From Alexandriicola marinus (lineage in GTDB: Bacteria > Pseudomonadota > Alphaproteobacteria > Rhodobacterales > Rhodobacteraceae): 64,000 nucleotides of DNA. The notes beneath the pieces are model-generated. The model searched no databases. It was not told where the DNA came from and saw nothing but the letters and a program-made list of their open reading frames with translations. A program made the translations under genes and the position numbers. The stretch spans positions 40,630-104,629 of the forward strand of contig NZ_RBVZ01000008.1 in assembly GCF_004000435.1 (NCBI RefSeq), in the 5' to 3' direction. Below, piece after piece: positions 23,993 through 34,308 of the stretch; positions within the stretch are counted from its first letter, which is position 1; each line of letters begins with the position of its first letter.

Positions 23993-25537
23993 CTATAGTC
24001 CGAAATCTCCACGATCCATGTCAAGCGCGCCGTAGACGATGATCTGCATGTCGGCGACGCCGTTCCCGTTCACGTCGAAATCGACGATCGACAGGACCCC
24101 GCCCACATTCGTCGTGCGCAATTCCGCACCGCCGGACCCGGTGAACGCGCCGGTGCCGAGGAATGCGATGCTGGTCTCGATGGAATAGAGGTCGATGATG
24201 TCCGCGCCCTGTTCGAAATCGAGGATGCTGTCTGCCTCGCCCGCCGCGCTGTCGGAGATTGCCGTGAAGAGAAACACATCCGCGCCCTCTTCGCCCAAAA
24301 GGAAGTCGAACCCCTCGCCCCCGGTGATCGTGTCGGCGCCGGTGCCACCGAGGACGATGTCGATCCCGTCACCGCCCGCAAGATCGTCAACACCGCCGCC
24401 ACCTGTGATGAAATCGTCATCTACCCCGCCGTCGATCACGTCGGCGCCCGCTCCTCCGGTGATGACGTCGTTGCCGGCACCTGTTTCGACCGGGCCGGAG
24501 ATGACCCCGGACCCGACGGTCAGGACGGTATCGTTGCCCGCACCCGTGGTCACCTCTCCGAGGATCTGGCCCGAATTGATCAGCAGGTTGTCCCCGGAAT
24601 TCAGAGTCACATCGCCCACGATACTTCCGGAATTGTCGACCCGATCCGCCTCGTCTCCACCAATCACCGCACCGAAATCCTGCCCGGTTATCTGGTCCGA
24701 GTTGGCAAGATTGAGCGTGGTATCGCTATCCACTTCGACACCCGAATTCCCGCCGGAGATCACGCCGGTATTGCTCACATCCAGAGTGCCCGAAACGGCA
24801 TAGACGGCGCGATCCAGCGCCAGGATCTCCCCGGAATTCACCAGTGTCAGTTCCGTTTCGGAGCTGGACCCGTTGCCAAAGTACACACCGCGAATATCCC
24901 CCTGGATCAACCCGGAATTCACCAGCTCTCCGATGCCGACATTGAATGACACACCCTGGTTCGCGGCCAGGATTTCGCCGGTATTGTAGACCTCGGCGAG
25001 GACCCCTTGAATGTCCATCCCGTAGTTGGTCGCCGATAGGACGCCGCTGTTGTTGATCCGGGTATCATCCCCATCCACCCGGATCGCTACAGATCCGGAA
25101 ATCTCCCCCGAATTCGTCAGTTCAACGTTGTTGCTGTCGATATCGACCGCAAATGACGTGGCACCAAAGGCGGTCAGGACACCGTAATTCTCGACCCGAG
25201 CATTCACGCCAGTCACCGAGATCGCCTCACCCAGCGACGAGATCGTGCCGTTGTTGACAACCGAACCATCCGCGCTGCCCAAGGTGATCCCGAATGTCGC
25301 GCCATAGATCGTTCCTGACGCGGAAATGATCGTCTGGTTGCGCGCGGCGTTCATGTCGACCCCGATGCCCGTATCAGAGGCCAAGGTGCCCTCGACGAGC
25401 AAGACGACATCTTCGAATGCGTTCAATTCGACCGCGTCGCCCGTATTTCCGACGACGACGTTGGACTCGACGATGTAGATCGTGTCGGCAGAGGTCGCTG
25501 AAAAGCCAGAGACCGTTTCGGAAACAAGCGTGACCAT
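23993..25537 (-). CDS. RTX/beta-helix secreted protein, paralogue 3
   Basis: 514 residues. Beta-helix type NSGxI/NTGxI repeats (about 60-370), RTX nonapeptides (GGAGADVIDGGVDDDFITGG, GGDGIDIVLGGTGADTITGG) and a C-terminal 120 residues nearly identical to paralogue 1, ending GDFGL. The N-terminus (IVESNVVVGNTGDAVELNAF) aligns with paralogue 1 (VVEINTAVTNSGGNAFDFDGF). It should be exported by a type I system; no T1SS genes are in the window. Divergent from metG with 187 bp between. Confidence 0.85.
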   Translation of the reverse strand: MVTLVSETVSGFSATSADTIYIVESNVVVGNTGDAVELNAFEDVVLLVEGTLASDTGIGVDMNAARNQTIISASGTIYGATFGITLGSADGSVVNNGTISSLGEAISVTGVNARVENYGVLTAFGATSFAVDIDSNNVELTNSGEISGSVAIRVDGDDTRINNSGVLSATNYGMDIQGVLAEVYNTGEILAANQGVSFNVGIGELVNSGLIQGDIRGVYFGNGSSSETELTLVNSGEILALDRAVYAVSGTLDVSNTGVISGGNSGVEVDSDTTLNLANSDQITGQDFGAVIGGDEADRVDNSGSIVGDVTLNSGDNLLINSGQILGEVTTGAGNDTVLTVGSGVISGPVETGAGNDVITGGAGADVIDGGVDDDFITGGGGVDDLAGGDGIDIVLGGTGADTITGGEGFDFLLGEEGADVFLFTAISDSAAGEADSILDFEQGADIIDLYSIETSIAFLGTGAFTGSGGAELRTTNVGGVLSIVDFDVNGNGVADMQIIVYGALDMDRGDFGL

Positions 25538-25724
25538 CTCAATTCCTCAACATAATGGAGCGGGGCATCGCCCGGAAAAAATATGGAGAAGAGTTCGGGA
25601 GATCGCAGGGACATGTCAAGGCAGGTTATCCGGCAAGGCCAAGAGGTGATGACCCTGCCTCTGGCCCTTTGCGCGGCGGGCGGCTAAGCAGGCGACGAAT
25701 GCAACCCGACACGGTCTGGACGCC

Positions 25725-27437
25725 ATGGCACGCCATCTCATCACCTCCGCGATACCCTATATCAACGGGATCAAGCATCTCGGAAATCTTGTCGGCTCTC
25801 AGTTGCCGGCCGACCTCTATGCCCGCTACCTGCGGACACGGGGTCACGAGGTGCTGTTCCTGTGCGCCACCGACGAGCATGGCACACCGGCCGAGATCGC
25901 GGCCAAGAAGGCCGGCAAACCGGTGGCTGAATATTGCGCCGAAATGCATGAGGTTCAGGCAAAGCTGGCCGAGGGGTTCCGACTGTCCTTCGATCATTTC
26001 GGAAGGTCCTCTTCACCGCAGAACCACGCGCTGACCCAGCATTTCGCGGCGCGGCTGGACGACGAGGGGTTGATCCGCGAAGTGTCGGAAACGCAGATGT
26101 ATTCGCCCACCGACGGCCGGTTTCTGCCCGACCGCTATATCGAGGGCACCTGCCCCAATTGCGGCTTTGACAGCGCGCGCGGCGATCAATGCGACAATTG
26201 CACCAAGCAGCTCGACCCCGCCGACCTGATCAACCCGCATTCGACGATTTCGGGCGCCACCGATCTGGAGATGCGCGAGACGAAACACCTCTACCTGCGC
26301 CAGTCCGCGATGAAGGATCGGCTGGAGGAATGGATCGACACCCGCGAAGGCTGGCCCGTGCTGACGACCTCGATCGCCAAGAAATGGCTGGGTGACGGCG
26401 ACGGACTGCAAGACCGGGGCATCACCCGCGATCTGGATTGGGGTGTGCCCGTGATGAAGGACGGCGCGCCCTGGCCCGGCATGGAGGGCAAGGTCTTCTA
26501 TGTCTGGTTCGACGCGCCCATCGAATACATCGCCTGCGGTGCGGAATGGGTCGAGGCCGGCAAGGGCGACGACTGGGAACGCTGGTGGCGGACAGACAAG
26601 GGTGCCGACGACGTCACCTATACCCAGTTCATGGGCAAGGATAACGTGCCCTTCCATACACTGAGCTTCCCGGCCACGATCCTCGGCTCGAACGAGCCGT
26701 GGAAGCTGGTGGATTACATCAAGTCGTTCAACTACCTGAACTATGACGGCGGCCAGTTCTCGACCTCGCGCGGACGCGGCGTATTCATGGATCAGGCGCT
26801 GGAAATCCTGCCCGCCGATTACTGGCGGTGGTGGCTTCTGTCCCGCGCGCCCGAGACATCGGACAGCGAATTCACATGGGAAGCGTTCCAGACCGACGTG
26901 AACAAGGACCTCGCCGATGTGCTGGGCAATTTCGTCAGCCGCATCACGAAGTTCTGCCGCTCGAAATTCGGCGAGGCGGTGCCCGAGGGCGGCGCGCCCG
27001 GCGATCGGGAAGCGGCCCTGGTCGAGGAGATCACCCGTCGCACCGCGGCCTATGCCGGCCACATGGACCGGATCGAGATCCGCCGTGCCGCCGCGGAGTT
27101 GCGGGCGATCTGGGCTGCGGGCAACGAATATCTTCAGGCAGCAGCGCCCTGGACCACGTTCAAGACCGATCCGGAGAGCGCAGCCGCGCAGGTCCGGCTG
27201 GGCCTCAACCTGATCGCGCTTTACGCGCGTCTCTCCGCGCCCTTCATACCCGATGCGGCCGCAGCGATGCTGGCCGCCATGAACGCGCCCGATACGGATT
27301 GGCCGGACGATGTGCCCGCGGCCCTTGCCGCATTGCCAGCCGGCCATGCCTTCACGGTTCCGGACAACCTCTTCACCAAGATCACCGACGACCAGCGCGC
27401 CGAATGGGCCGAACGGTTCGCCGGGGTTCGGGACTGA
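25725..27437 (+). CDS. metG: Methionyl-tRNA synthetase
   Basis: 570 residues, class I synthetase charging tRNA-Met. The HIGH-type motif is HLGN (about 18-21). A single four-Cys zinc knuckle follows (CPNCGF... CDNC, about 144-163). The KMSKS-type loop is FSTSR near 345, the variant typical of this subgroup. The C-terminal anticodon-binding helices end without a tRNA-binding EMAP-like domain, so it is the shorter form. The 25538-25724 leader showed no T-box or SAM riboswitch features. Confidence 0.95.
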   Translation: MARHLITSAIPYINGIKHLGNLVGSQLPADLYARYLRTRGHEVLFLCATDEHGTPAEIAAKKAGKPVAEYCAEMHEVQAKLAEGFRLSFDHFGRSSSPQNHALTQHFAARLDDEGLIREVSETQMYSPTDGRFLPDRYIEGTCPNCGFDSARGDQCDNCTKQLDPADLINPHSTISGATDLEMRETKHLYLRQSAMKDRLEEWIDTREGWPVLTTSIAKKWLGDGDGLQDRGITRDLDWGVPVMKDGAPWPGMEGKVFYVWFDAPIEYIACGAEWVEAGKGDDWERWWRTDKGADDVTYTQFMGKDNVPFHTLSFPATILGSNEPWKLVDYIKSFNYLNYDGGQFSTSRGRGVFMDQALEILPADYWRWWLLSRAPETSDSEFTWEAFQTDVNKDLADVLGNFVSRITKFCRSKFGEAVPEGGAPGDREAALVEEITRRTAAYAGHMDRIEIRRAAAELRAIWAAGNEYLQAAAPWTTFKTDPESAAAQVRLGLNLIALYARLSAPFIPDAAAAMLAAMNAPDTDWPDDVPAALAALPAGHAFTVPDNLFTKITDDQRAEWAERFAGVRD

Positions 27438-27593
27438 TCCTCTGGCAGGTCGGCCCTTGCGTCTATTTGCGCTGTCATCCGCCCGGCTGACGGCGCCATC
27501 GAGGCGTCGATCCAGCACCAAGGGACATCTACCGTTCGTCAGGATTTGCCTGTAGAGTCGCGCGCAACGGAGGCAGAGCAGGCCCCAACAGGC

Positions 27594-28601
27594 ATGACAG
27601 CACTGAAGGAATACGCGCGGCTGGAAAGCACCGGCCTCTGGCGGCCGGGGCCGGAAGATCAGCGCCGTGAGGTCGCCCTGTCGTTCGGCGAGGCGACGCT
27701 TGTGATCTCGGATATGGCGGGTCGACCGATCACCCATTGGTCCCTGCCCGCGATCCGCCGGCTCAACGGCGTCAACCTTCCCGCGCTCTATTCCCCCGAC
27801 CCCGACGGCGAAGAAACCATCGAATTGTCCGACGACCTGATGATCGAGGCGATCGACACCATCAGGCAGGCGGTGGAACAGTCGAAACCGCGCCCGGGCC
27901 GTCTGCGGCAGATCACGCTTTGGGCGGGCTTTGCGGCCTGCATCGGCCTTGGTATTTTCTGGCTGCCTGGCGCGTTGACGCGCCAGACGCTGAGTGTCGT
28001 CCCCCCCGCCAAGCGGGCCGAGATCGGCGCGACGCTTCTGGGCCATATCCAGCGCGAAACCGGCGCCTCCTGCCGCGATCCACTGGGAACAAGCGCGCTT
28101 GGCCGCCTCAAGACACGCGTCCTGGGCCGTGACGCGCCGGGGCAGATCCTTGTTCTGCCGGGAGAGCTTGCCGGGCCGGTCTATTTGCCGGGCGGCATCA
28201 TCCTCCTGTCACGCGAAATGGTCGAACGGCCTGACGATCCGGCCTCTGTCGCGGGCCATGTGCTGGCTTCCGCACTCAGCCGCAGCGAGGCCGACCCGTT
28301 GGAGCCAATGCTGACGGAGGCGGGCTTTGCCACGACCTTCCGGCTCATGACGACCGGCAGCATACCGACCGAAGTGTTTCAGGCCCATGCCGCCCGGCTT
28401 CTGACGACGGCCGGCCCGCTGGCCGCGATGCCGGAGCTTCGATCCGGTTTCGAACAGGCCCGCATTCCGCCGGCCCCATGGCTGGCCGAGATGGGCAACC
28501 CCGAGGCCCTGAACGAGCTGGCGGCGGTTGACGTGGGGACAGTGCCGGAGATCCTGAACGACGGTGACTGGGTCAGCCTTCAGAACATCTGCCGTCGCTG
28601 A
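27594..28601 (+). CDS. Membrane-anchored M48-like protein lacking the HExxH motif
   Basis: 335 residues: about 105 cytosolic residues, one membrane helix (about 108-126, LWAGFAACIGLGIFWLPGAL) and a domain that follows the M48 metallopeptidase layout. YLPGGIILLSREMVER (about 197-212) matches the usual LPGG..L..L segment, and the next helix reads SVAGHVLASALSR, where M48 enzymes have GHExxH: His222 is kept but Glu is Val and the second His is Ser. It is thus probably not a zinc protease. ATG 27594 is preferred to an upstream TTG. Not in an obvious operon; convergent with the SPOR gene. Confidence 0.7.
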   Translation: MTALKEYARLESTGLWRPGPEDQRREVALSFGEATLVISDMAGRPITHWSLPAIRRLNGVNLPALYSPDPDGEETIELSDDLMIEAIDTIRQAVEQSKPRPGRLRQITLWAGFAACIGLGIFWLPGALTRQTLSVVPPAKRAEIGATLLGHIQRETGASCRDPLGTSALGRLKTRVLGRDAPGQILVLPGELAGPVYLPGGIILLSREMVERPDDPASVAGHVLASALSRSEADPLEPMLTEAGFATTFRLMTTGSIPTEVFQAHAARLLTTAGPLAAMPELRSGFEQARIPPAPWLAEMGNPEALNELAAVDVGTVPEILNDGDWVSLQNICRR

Positions 28602-28607
28602 TGCCCT

Positions 28608-30080
28608 CTATCGCCGGGTGAAGGCGTCTCCGTAGCCCGCCGAGCGCGCCGCATTCAGCGCCGCACCCAAGGCCGATGCATCGGCGAACGGCCCGGCGGC
28701 CACGACCCGAAGCGCCTGCCCGTTCCGGGTGATATTGGCAAAGCCCACCGGCAGTCCCAGCGCCCGAAGACGTGCGGCCGCGCGGTCGGCGTTGGCGGGG
28801 TCGCCATAGGTGCCCACCTGAACATAGCGATGCGCAGTTGCCTGCGGCGCGTTGCGGGTCGAGACGCGAGGCTCCGGGGCGGCGACCTGCGGGGCGGCCG
28901 TTGCCGTCAGGCCCCGCTGCGGGTTGACGCGCCCGTCGTCCCAGCTGCGCTGGTATCCTTCGACCGGACGCGCGGGCGTCGCCGCTCTGACCGGGTTCGA
29001 GGCCGGGATCTGCCCAGAGACCGCCGGACCGGCTGGTGCACGGGCCACCGAATGCGAAGGCGCGATAACGGCAGAGCTATAGCCCGAAGGCGATTGCGCC
29101 TGCGGGCCACACCGCACGTCCGGCCGGGACGCACCCGCGAGGATCGGGTTCGAACAGGGCCGGCTGCCTGCCGATGCAACCACCGGAGCCGCAGCGACCG
29201 GTGCGGCAATCGTCGGTGCGATGATGCCCGGCGGGACAGGCGCCCCGGGAAGAGCGGGACCGGACGGCAGGGCAGGCCCCGCGATCACCGTCGGCGCGGA
29301 GGGGCAGGAAATTGGCTCGCCGGTTGACGCATCCACAAATCGGGTGCCGTCAGCCGAACTGCGCGCACAGATCTGCGACAGGGTCAGGCGCAGCACGCCG
29401 TCATCCGCGGACGGACGGGGGATCGAAATCGGCGCAGGTGCAGAGGCAATCACCGGCGGCTCCGCCGGCCCGCAATCGATGGGTGCCCCGGTCCGCGCGT
29501 TGATGAACCGCGGCTGAAGTCCGGTGCGACCATCGCAGGCCTCGGCCAGCGTGATGGTTTGCACCTCCGGCTCTTCGGCCCGGGGCGCTGCCGCGGGTGC
29601 CGATACCGGCGCAGGCGCAGCGGCAGCTCCACCAAGGTTTGGCGGCGTTACGATGGAGGCCACCGTCTCGATCGGGCCACCGAAGATCGGATTGCGCGGC
29701 GCGGCCGGGCGCGGGGCCTGAACCGGAGCCGGCGCCTCGGCCACCTGGGGCCGGGCGGCTGGCGCGGCGACCGGTTCCGGAACCGGTTCGGCAGCCGCCG
29801 ATTCCACATCGGCCATCATCGGCTCGGGGTCGGGCTGGGGGGCGGCGAATGTCGGCTGGAAGCCGCAAAGCGGCACGCGCGCCCGCGACATGCGGGGCAC
29901 CCAGTTGGTCACACCGGAAATGCCTGCCCGGATGAAGGCACAGCCGTTGCTGTCGACGAACTGGTTTCCGGTGTAGTCGGCGGGCGGAAAATCCGCCGGA
30001 ATTGCGCCGGATTGTGCCGCCGCAAAGCCCGGCGCGAATGTTGCAAGGCTCAGAACAACTGCACCTACGAATCGTGACAT
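28608..30080 (-). CDS. Secreted SPOR-domain protein
   Basis: 490 residues. Signal peptide about 1-22 (ending FAAAQ), then a Cys-containing module (YTGNQFVDSNGCAFIRAG...PLCGF), a long Pro/Ala-rich linker with two related short modules (EACDGRTG...GAPIDCGP and QICARSSADGTRF...GEPISCP), and a C-terminal SPOR domain (YVQVGTYGDPANADRAAARL..., about 415-490) that binds denuded septal peptidoglycan. Likely an envelope or division-site protein. ATG 30080 follows GGGGGA. A small hairpin, CCGCAA-GATA-TTGCGG (30093-30108), lies just 5' of that ribosome site. Confidence 0.82.
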   Translation of the reverse strand: MSRFVGAVVLSLATFAPGFAAAQSGAIPADFPPADYTGNQFVDSNGCAFIRAGISGVTNWVPRMSRARVPLCGFQPTFAAPQPDPEPMMADVESAAAEPVPEPVAAPAARPQVAEAPAPVQAPRPAAPRNPIFGGPIETVASIVTPPNLGGAAAAPAPVSAPAAAPRAEEPEVQTITLAEACDGRTGLQPRFINARTGAPIDCGPAEPPVIASAPAPISIPRPSADDGVLRLTLSQICARSSADGTRFVDASTGEPISCPSAPTVIAGPALPSGPALPGAPVPPGIIAPTIAAPVAAAPVVASAGSRPCSNPILAGASRPDVRCGPQAQSPSGYSSAVIAPSHSVARAPAGPAVSGQIPASNPVRAATPARPVEGYQRSWDDGRVNPQRGLTATAAPQVAAPEPRVSTRNAPQATAHRYVQVGTYGDPANADRAAARLRALGLPVGFANITRNGQALRVVAAGPFADASALGAALNAARSAGYGDAFTRR

Positions 30081-30150
30081 GACTACTATCCCCCGCAAGA
30101 TATTGCGGTTGATTGTCTCCAAATGCGCAGGATTGTAAAGTTATCCTTGC

Positions 30151-30179
30151 CCAATCCCGGCGGATTGGCCTTATTTTTT
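30151..30179 (+). terminator. Intrinsic-terminator-like hairpin pointing rightward
   Basis: CCAATCC-CGGC-GGATTGG (7-bp stem) followed by CCTTATTTTTT on the plus strand. It has the form of a Rho-independent terminator, but no plus-strand gene ends before it: the SPOR gene and upp are both on the minus strand. It would stop antisense transcripts entering upp; on the minus strand it lies just past the upp stop and may serve as an imperfect end there. Confidence 0.55.
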
Positions 30180-30181
30180 CC

Positions 30182-30814
30182 TTATTTCGTTCCGTACATT
30201 CTGTCGCCCGCATCCCCCAGCCCCGGCACGATGTAGCCATGGTCGTTCAGGTGGCTGTCGAGGGCGGCGGTGACGATCGGCACGTCGGGATGGGCCTCCT
30301 TCATGCGTGCGACGCCCTCGGGCGCGGCCAGCAGACACATGAAGCGGATATTGGTCGCGCCCGCCTGTTTGATCAGGTCGATCGCGGCGACCGAGGAATT
30401 GCCGGTGGCCAGCATTGGATCCACGACGATGGTCAGCCGGCTCGACAATTCGGACGGCACCTTGAAGTAATATTGCACCGGCTGAAGCGTCTCGGGATCA
30501 CGGTAGAGCCCCACGAAGCCCACGCGCGCCGCCGGGATCAGTTCGAGGATCCCGTCCAGAAGGCCGTTCCCCGCCCTCAGGATCGACACGAGCGCCAGTT
30601 TCTTGCCCTCGATCATCGGCGCATCCATCGGCTCGATCGGGGTTTCGATGCGGGTCGTCGTCATCGGCATTTCGCGGGTGATCTCATAGGCCAGAAGCAG
30701 GCTGATCTCGCGCAGAAGCTGGCGGAACGACTTGGTGGAGGTGTCCTTGTCCCGCATCAGGGTCAGCTTGTGCTGCACGAGGGGATGTTGGACGACGGTC
30801 AGATGCTCAGTCAT
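30182..30814 (-). CDS. upp: Uracil phosphoribosyltransferase
   Basis: 210 residues; converts uracil and PRPP to UMP. PRPP loop [11 protein letters not shown] is present (about 130-140), with the family's [12 protein letters not shown] and the C-terminal [16 protein letters not shown] uracil-binding segment. The ATG overlaps the add stop (ATGA), so it is the last gene of the salvage operon cdd-deoA-deoB-add-upp. Confidence 0.95.
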   Translation of the reverse strand: MTEHLTVVQHPLVQHKLTLMRDKDTSTKSFRQLLREISLLLAYEITREMPMTTTRIETPIEPMDAPMIEGKKLALVSILRAGNGLLDGILELIPAARVGFVGLYRDPETLQPVQYYFKVPSELSSRLTIVVDPMLATGNSSVAAIDLIKQAGATNIRFMCLLAAPEGVARMKEAHPDVPIVTAALDSHLNDHGYIVPGLGDAGDRMYGTK

Positions 30815-31797
30815 GTGGCCTCCAGTAACTTGGCGATCTTGTCCTTGGTCGCATCGTCGCAGAAGGCCGCGTCGAGCGCTGTGCGGTTGAGCTCCGCGAA
30901 ATCGTCTTCGGTCCAGTCGAAGGCACGGGCGAGGCCCTCGAATTCGCGGGTCATCGTCGTTCCGAAATAGGGCGGGTCGTCGGTCGAGACGGTCACCTTC
31001 ACGCCGCGTTCGCGCAGCATGCGAATGGGGTGTTCCGGCCAATCCCCGGTCGCCCCCAGAAACACGTTCGAGCCCGGGCACACCTCGAGCACGATCCCAT
31101 CCTCCGCGATCCGGTCGACCAGGGCGAGGTCGTGGATCGCGTTGACGCCGTGGCCGATCCGTTCCGGCGCCAGATCGCGAAGCGTGTCGGCCACCATGTC
31201 AGGCCCGCCCCATTCGCCGGCGTGGCAGGTCAGGCGCAGCCCCGCCTCGCGCGCCATGTCGAAGGCATAGGAATAATCGCCCGGCCGGCCCACCATCTCG
31301 GCGCCGGCCATGCCAAAGCCGGTGATGAAATCGCCCATCGTCTCGGCGGCGCAAAGCGCGATCGGCTTGGCCTTTTCGGGGCCGAAATGGCGGATGCAGG
31401 TGATGATCCCGCGCAGGGTGACGCCCATCTTGCGTTCGGCCTCGTCGGCGGCCTCCTGCATCGCATGGAGGTATTCGCGCCACGCCGACAGGTCACCGCC
31501 ACCGCAGAAATCCGGCGACAGGAAGGTTTCGGAATAGACGACGCCGTTCTCGGCGCTCTGCTCCATCACGGCGAGAACGAGACGACGAAAATCCTCGGGC
31601 GTCTGCAGCACCGAACAGGCGGCCTCGTAGACCGTCAGGAAATGATCGAAATCGCGATACTCATAGCTGCCGTCCTCGCGGAAGATGCGCGACAGGTCGG
31701 TCTTCTTTTCGTGGGCCAGCTGCCGGATGAAGGCCGGCGGCGCTCCACCCTCGAGATGAAGGTGCAATTCCACCTTCGGGTATTCCTTGTAGCTCAA
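30811..31797 (-). CDS. add: Adenosine deaminase
   Basis: 328 residues, amidohydrolase-fold zinc enzyme deaminating adenosine/deoxyadenosine to inosine. Metal and catalytic motifs are ELHLHLEGG (about 10-18), CHAGEWGGP (about 190), ERIGHGVNA (about 213) and STDDPPYFG (about 272). Some members of this family deaminate adenine instead; operon context with nucleoside genes favours adenosine. Overlaps deoB (upstream) and upp (downstream) by four bases each. Confidence 0.93.
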   Translation of the reverse strand: MSYKEYPKVELHLHLEGGAPPAFIRQLAHEKKTDLSRIFREDGSYEYRDFDHFLTVYEAACSVLQTPEDFRRLVLAVMEQSAENGVVYSETFLSPDFCGGGDLSAWREYLHAMQEAADEAERKMGVTLRGIITCIRHFGPEKAKPIALCAAETMGDFITGFGMAGAEMVGRPGDYSYAFDMAREAGLRLTCHAGEWGGPDMVADTLRDLAPERIGHGVNAIHDLALVDRIAEDGIVLEVCPGSNVFLGATGDWPEHPIRMLRERGVKVTVSTDDPPYFGTTMTREFEGLARAFDWTEDDFAELNRTALDAAFCDDATKDKIAKLLEAT

Positions 31798-33005
31798 AAG
31801 ACGTTCCTTCCCCGGCCCGTGCCCTCGATCCCGAGGTGATGGGCAATGCTTGCCGCGACATCGACAAAGGCCATCTGGCCCAGCGCGCGCGCGCCGACAC
31901 CGGCTGCCAGAACCGGCACCCGCTCGCGGGTGTGGTCGGTTCCGTGCCAGGTCGGGTCATTGCCGTGATCGGCGGTCAGGATCAACAGGTCATCCTCGCG
32001 CAGATGCGGCAGGACACGGCCGATCCCCGCGTCGAACCATTCAAGGTGCCGGGCATAGCCCGACACGTCGCGGCGGTGGCCGAACTCGGTGTCGAATTCA
32101 ACGAAATTCGCGAATGTCAGCGAACCAGGCGCGGCGTCGGCGACGCGGTCCGCGAGATGCTCCATCAACGCGGCATCGCGGCCCTTGGCGGTATCGGTAA
32201 TCCCGCGCATCGAGAAGATGTCGCCGATCTTGCCGATGGCGTGGACGTCGCGCCCGGCCGCCGCGACCTTGTCGCACAAGGTGGGCTCCGGCGGCTCGAT
32301 CGCGAAATCCTTGCGCGCGGCGGTGCGTTTGAACCCGGTCTCTGGCGAGCCGACAAAGGGCCGGGCGATGACGCGGCCCACCTTCATCGCGTGCAACACA
32401 GGCGCCAGATCGGCGCAGAGCCGCAAGAGCCTGTCGCGCCCGAACGCCTCTTCGTGGGCGGCAATCTGAAAGACGCTGTCGACGGATGTATAGCAGATTG
32501 GCCAGCCCGTCCGCATATGCTCGGGCCCCTCTTCGTCGATGATGACGGTGCCCGAGGCATGGCGGTTGCCGAGGATGCCATCCGTCCCCGCCAGTTCGCA
32601 GACACGGGCGACCAGATCATCGGGAAAAGCCGGTTCGGTCTTCGGGAAATACGTCCAGTCCCACGGGACGGGAAGGCCCGCCAGCTCCCAATGGCCGGAG
32701 GGCGTATCCTTGCCGCGGGAGACCTCGGTCGCGGCGCCCCATGCGCCTGTAGGCGCGCCGCCGCCCCGCAGATCGAGACCAGAGGCCAGGTGGATCGCGT
32801 CGTAAAGGCCAAGCCCTGCCATGACAGGCACGGTCAAAGGCCCGCTGCGGCCGTCCTCGGCCCGGCCCGCAGCACAGGCCTGGGCAATGTGGCCGATGGT
32901 GTTGGCGCCCGTATCGGGCTGTCCGTCGTTAAAATACTGGTCCGCATCCGGGGCCCCGCCGATGCCCGCGGAATCCATGACGATCAGAAAGGCCCGGCCC
33001 GTCAC
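31794..33005 (-). CDS. deoB: Phosphopentomutase
   Basis: 403 residues, alkaline-phosphatase superfamily; interconverts (deoxy)ribose 1- and 5-phosphates. The N-terminal metal site is [13 protein letters not shown] (11-23), the phospho-Thr region is [11 protein letters not shown] (about 99), and the C-terminal metal site is [18 protein letters not shown] (about 345-362). Placed between deoA and add with four-base overlaps, it links thymidine/inosine phosphorolysis to central metabolism. Confidence 0.95.
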   Translation of the reverse strand: MTGRAFLIVMDSAGIGGAPDADQYFNDGQPDTGANTIGHIAQACAAGRAEDGRSGPLTVPVMAGLGLYDAIHLASGLDLRGGGAPTGAWGAATEVSRGKDTPSGHWELAGLPVPWDWTYFPKTEPAFPDDLVARVCELAGTDGILGNRHASGTVIIDEEGPEHMRTGWPICYTSVDSVFQIAAHEEAFGRDRLLRLCADLAPVLHAMKVGRVIARPFVGSPETGFKRTAARKDFAIEPPEPTLCDKVAAAGRDVHAIGKIGDIFSMRGITDTAKGRDAALMEHLADRVADAAPGSLTFANFVEFDTEFGHRRDVSGYARHLEWFDAGIGRVLPHLREDDLLILTADHGNDPTWHGTDHTRERVPVLAAGVGARALGQMAFVDVAASIAHHLGIEGTGRGRNVF

Positions 33006-34306
33006 GGATCGACCCTTTCCAGAACGAGGGGCGCAGGGTCGGGCCTGTCCCCTATATGCACGGCGGCGAGCACGGCGCGGGCCGCGGCTTCGGCGCTGTC
33101 TTCGTCACGGGCGTGGATCATGGCCAGAGCATCTCCCCGTTCGACGCGGGTGCCAATCTGCCGCATGTCGCTGAGCCCCACGGCGGGATCGATCCGGTCG
33201 CTTTCGACCTGCCGCCCGCCGCCCATGGCCACGACCGCAAGGCCCAGCGCCTCCCCGTCGATGGCCGAGATGTAACCCGCCTCGGGCGCGACGATATCTC
33301 CGACGACCGGCGCCGCGGGCAGATGGGTGCGCCAATCCTCGGCCATGTCGGGCGGACCGCCCAGCGCCTGGACCATCGCGGCGAAATGCGTCATGGCGCG
33401 GCCCTCGGCGATGGCCGCCGAGATCATTTCTTCGGCCTCTCCTTCTCCGTGACCGGCGAGCGCCATCAGCCGCCCGCCAAGTGCCACGGTCAGGTCATGC
33501 AGGCGCGGCGCGGCAAGCCGGTTGCCCGACAGCACCTCCATCGAGACGGCCACTTCGACCGCGTTGCCCAGCGCGGGCGCCAGAGGTTCGGCCATGTCGG
33601 TGATCAGCGCGGCCGTCGGACAGCCTGCGCCATTCGCCGTCTCGACCAGTGCGCGGGCCAGTTCGCGTGCCTCGTCCGGTGTCTTCATGAAGGCGCCCGA
33701 GCCGCATTTGACATCGAGAACCAGGCCCTCGAGCCCCGCTGCCAGCTTCTTCGACAGGATCGAGGCGGTGATCAGATCGACGCTTTCGACCGTGCCGGTC
33801 ACGTCCCGCACCGCATAGAGCCGTTTGTCGGCCGGCGCGACCTGCCCCGTTGCCCCCACGATCGCGCAGCCCGTCTGTCGCACGATCCTGCGGAGCCGCG
33901 CCTCGTCGACGGCGGTGACGACGCCGGGGATCGCCTCCATCTTGTCGAGGGTGCCGCCGGTGTGACCCAGCCCCCGGCCGGAAATCATCGGAACGAAGAT
34001 GCCGCAGGCCGCCAGCGCGGGCGCGAGAACCAGGCTCACGCAATCGCCGATCCCCCCGGTCGAATGCTTGTCGAGCACCGGCCCCGGCAGATCCCAACGC
34101 AGCACGTCGCCCGAATCGCGCATCGCTTCGGTCAGGGCGACGCGGCCCGCATCGCCCAGCCCCCGAAGACAGACGGCCATGGCAAAGGCACCCGCCTGCG
34201 CGTCGCTGACATCGCCATTCGCAAGCCCCCGGGCAAACCACGCCAGCGCCTCGGGCCCGGGCCTTTCGCCGCGCCGCAGACCGGCAATGATGGCGCGGGC
34301 ATCCAT
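33002..34306 (-). CDS. deoA: Thymidine phosphorylase
   Basis: 434 residues, glycosyltransferase family 3. [13 protein letters not shown] (about 80-92) is the phosphate-binding signature and [20 protein letters not shown] (about 113-132) the second. It splits thymidine (and deoxyuridine) to base plus deoxyribose 1-phosphate, which DeoB then converts. Overlaps the deoB start by four bases. Confidence 0.95.
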   Translation of the reverse strand: MDARAIIAGLRRGERPGPEALAWFARGLANGDVSDAQAGAFAMAVCLRGLGDAGRVALTEAMRDSGDVLRWDLPGPVLDKHSTGGIGDCVSLVLAPALAACGIFVPMISGRGLGHTGGTLDKMEAIPGVVTAVDEARLRRIVRQTGCAIVGATGQVAPADKRLYAVRDVTGTVESVDLITASILSKKLAAGLEGLVLDVKCGSGAFMKTPDEARELARALVETANGAGCPTAALITDMAEPLAPALGNAVEVAVSMEVLSGNRLAAPRLHDLTVALGGRLMALAGHGEGEAEEMISAAIAEGRAMTHFAAMVQALGGPPDMAEDWRTHLPAAPVVGDIVAPEAGYISAIDGEALGLAVVAMGGGRQVESDRIDPAVGLSDMRQIGTRVERGDALAMIHARDEDSAEAAARAVLAAVHIGDRPDPAPLVLERVDP

Positions 34307-34308
34307 AG

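Noticed and set aside
19545..25537. Short spaced repeats that could be mistaken for a CRISPR or minisatellite array
   Set aside because: They are in frame and encode degenerate NSGxI and RTX motifs at irregular intervals; there are no constant direct repeats with unique spacers.
25538..25724. Riboswitch (SAM or T-box) before metG
   Set aside because: No conserved core or terminator/antiterminator pair could be found in the 187 bases.
26013..28046. Open frame of 677 codons antisense to metG
   Set aside because: metG is certain from its motifs; the antisense frame has low-complexity composition and no recognisable domain.
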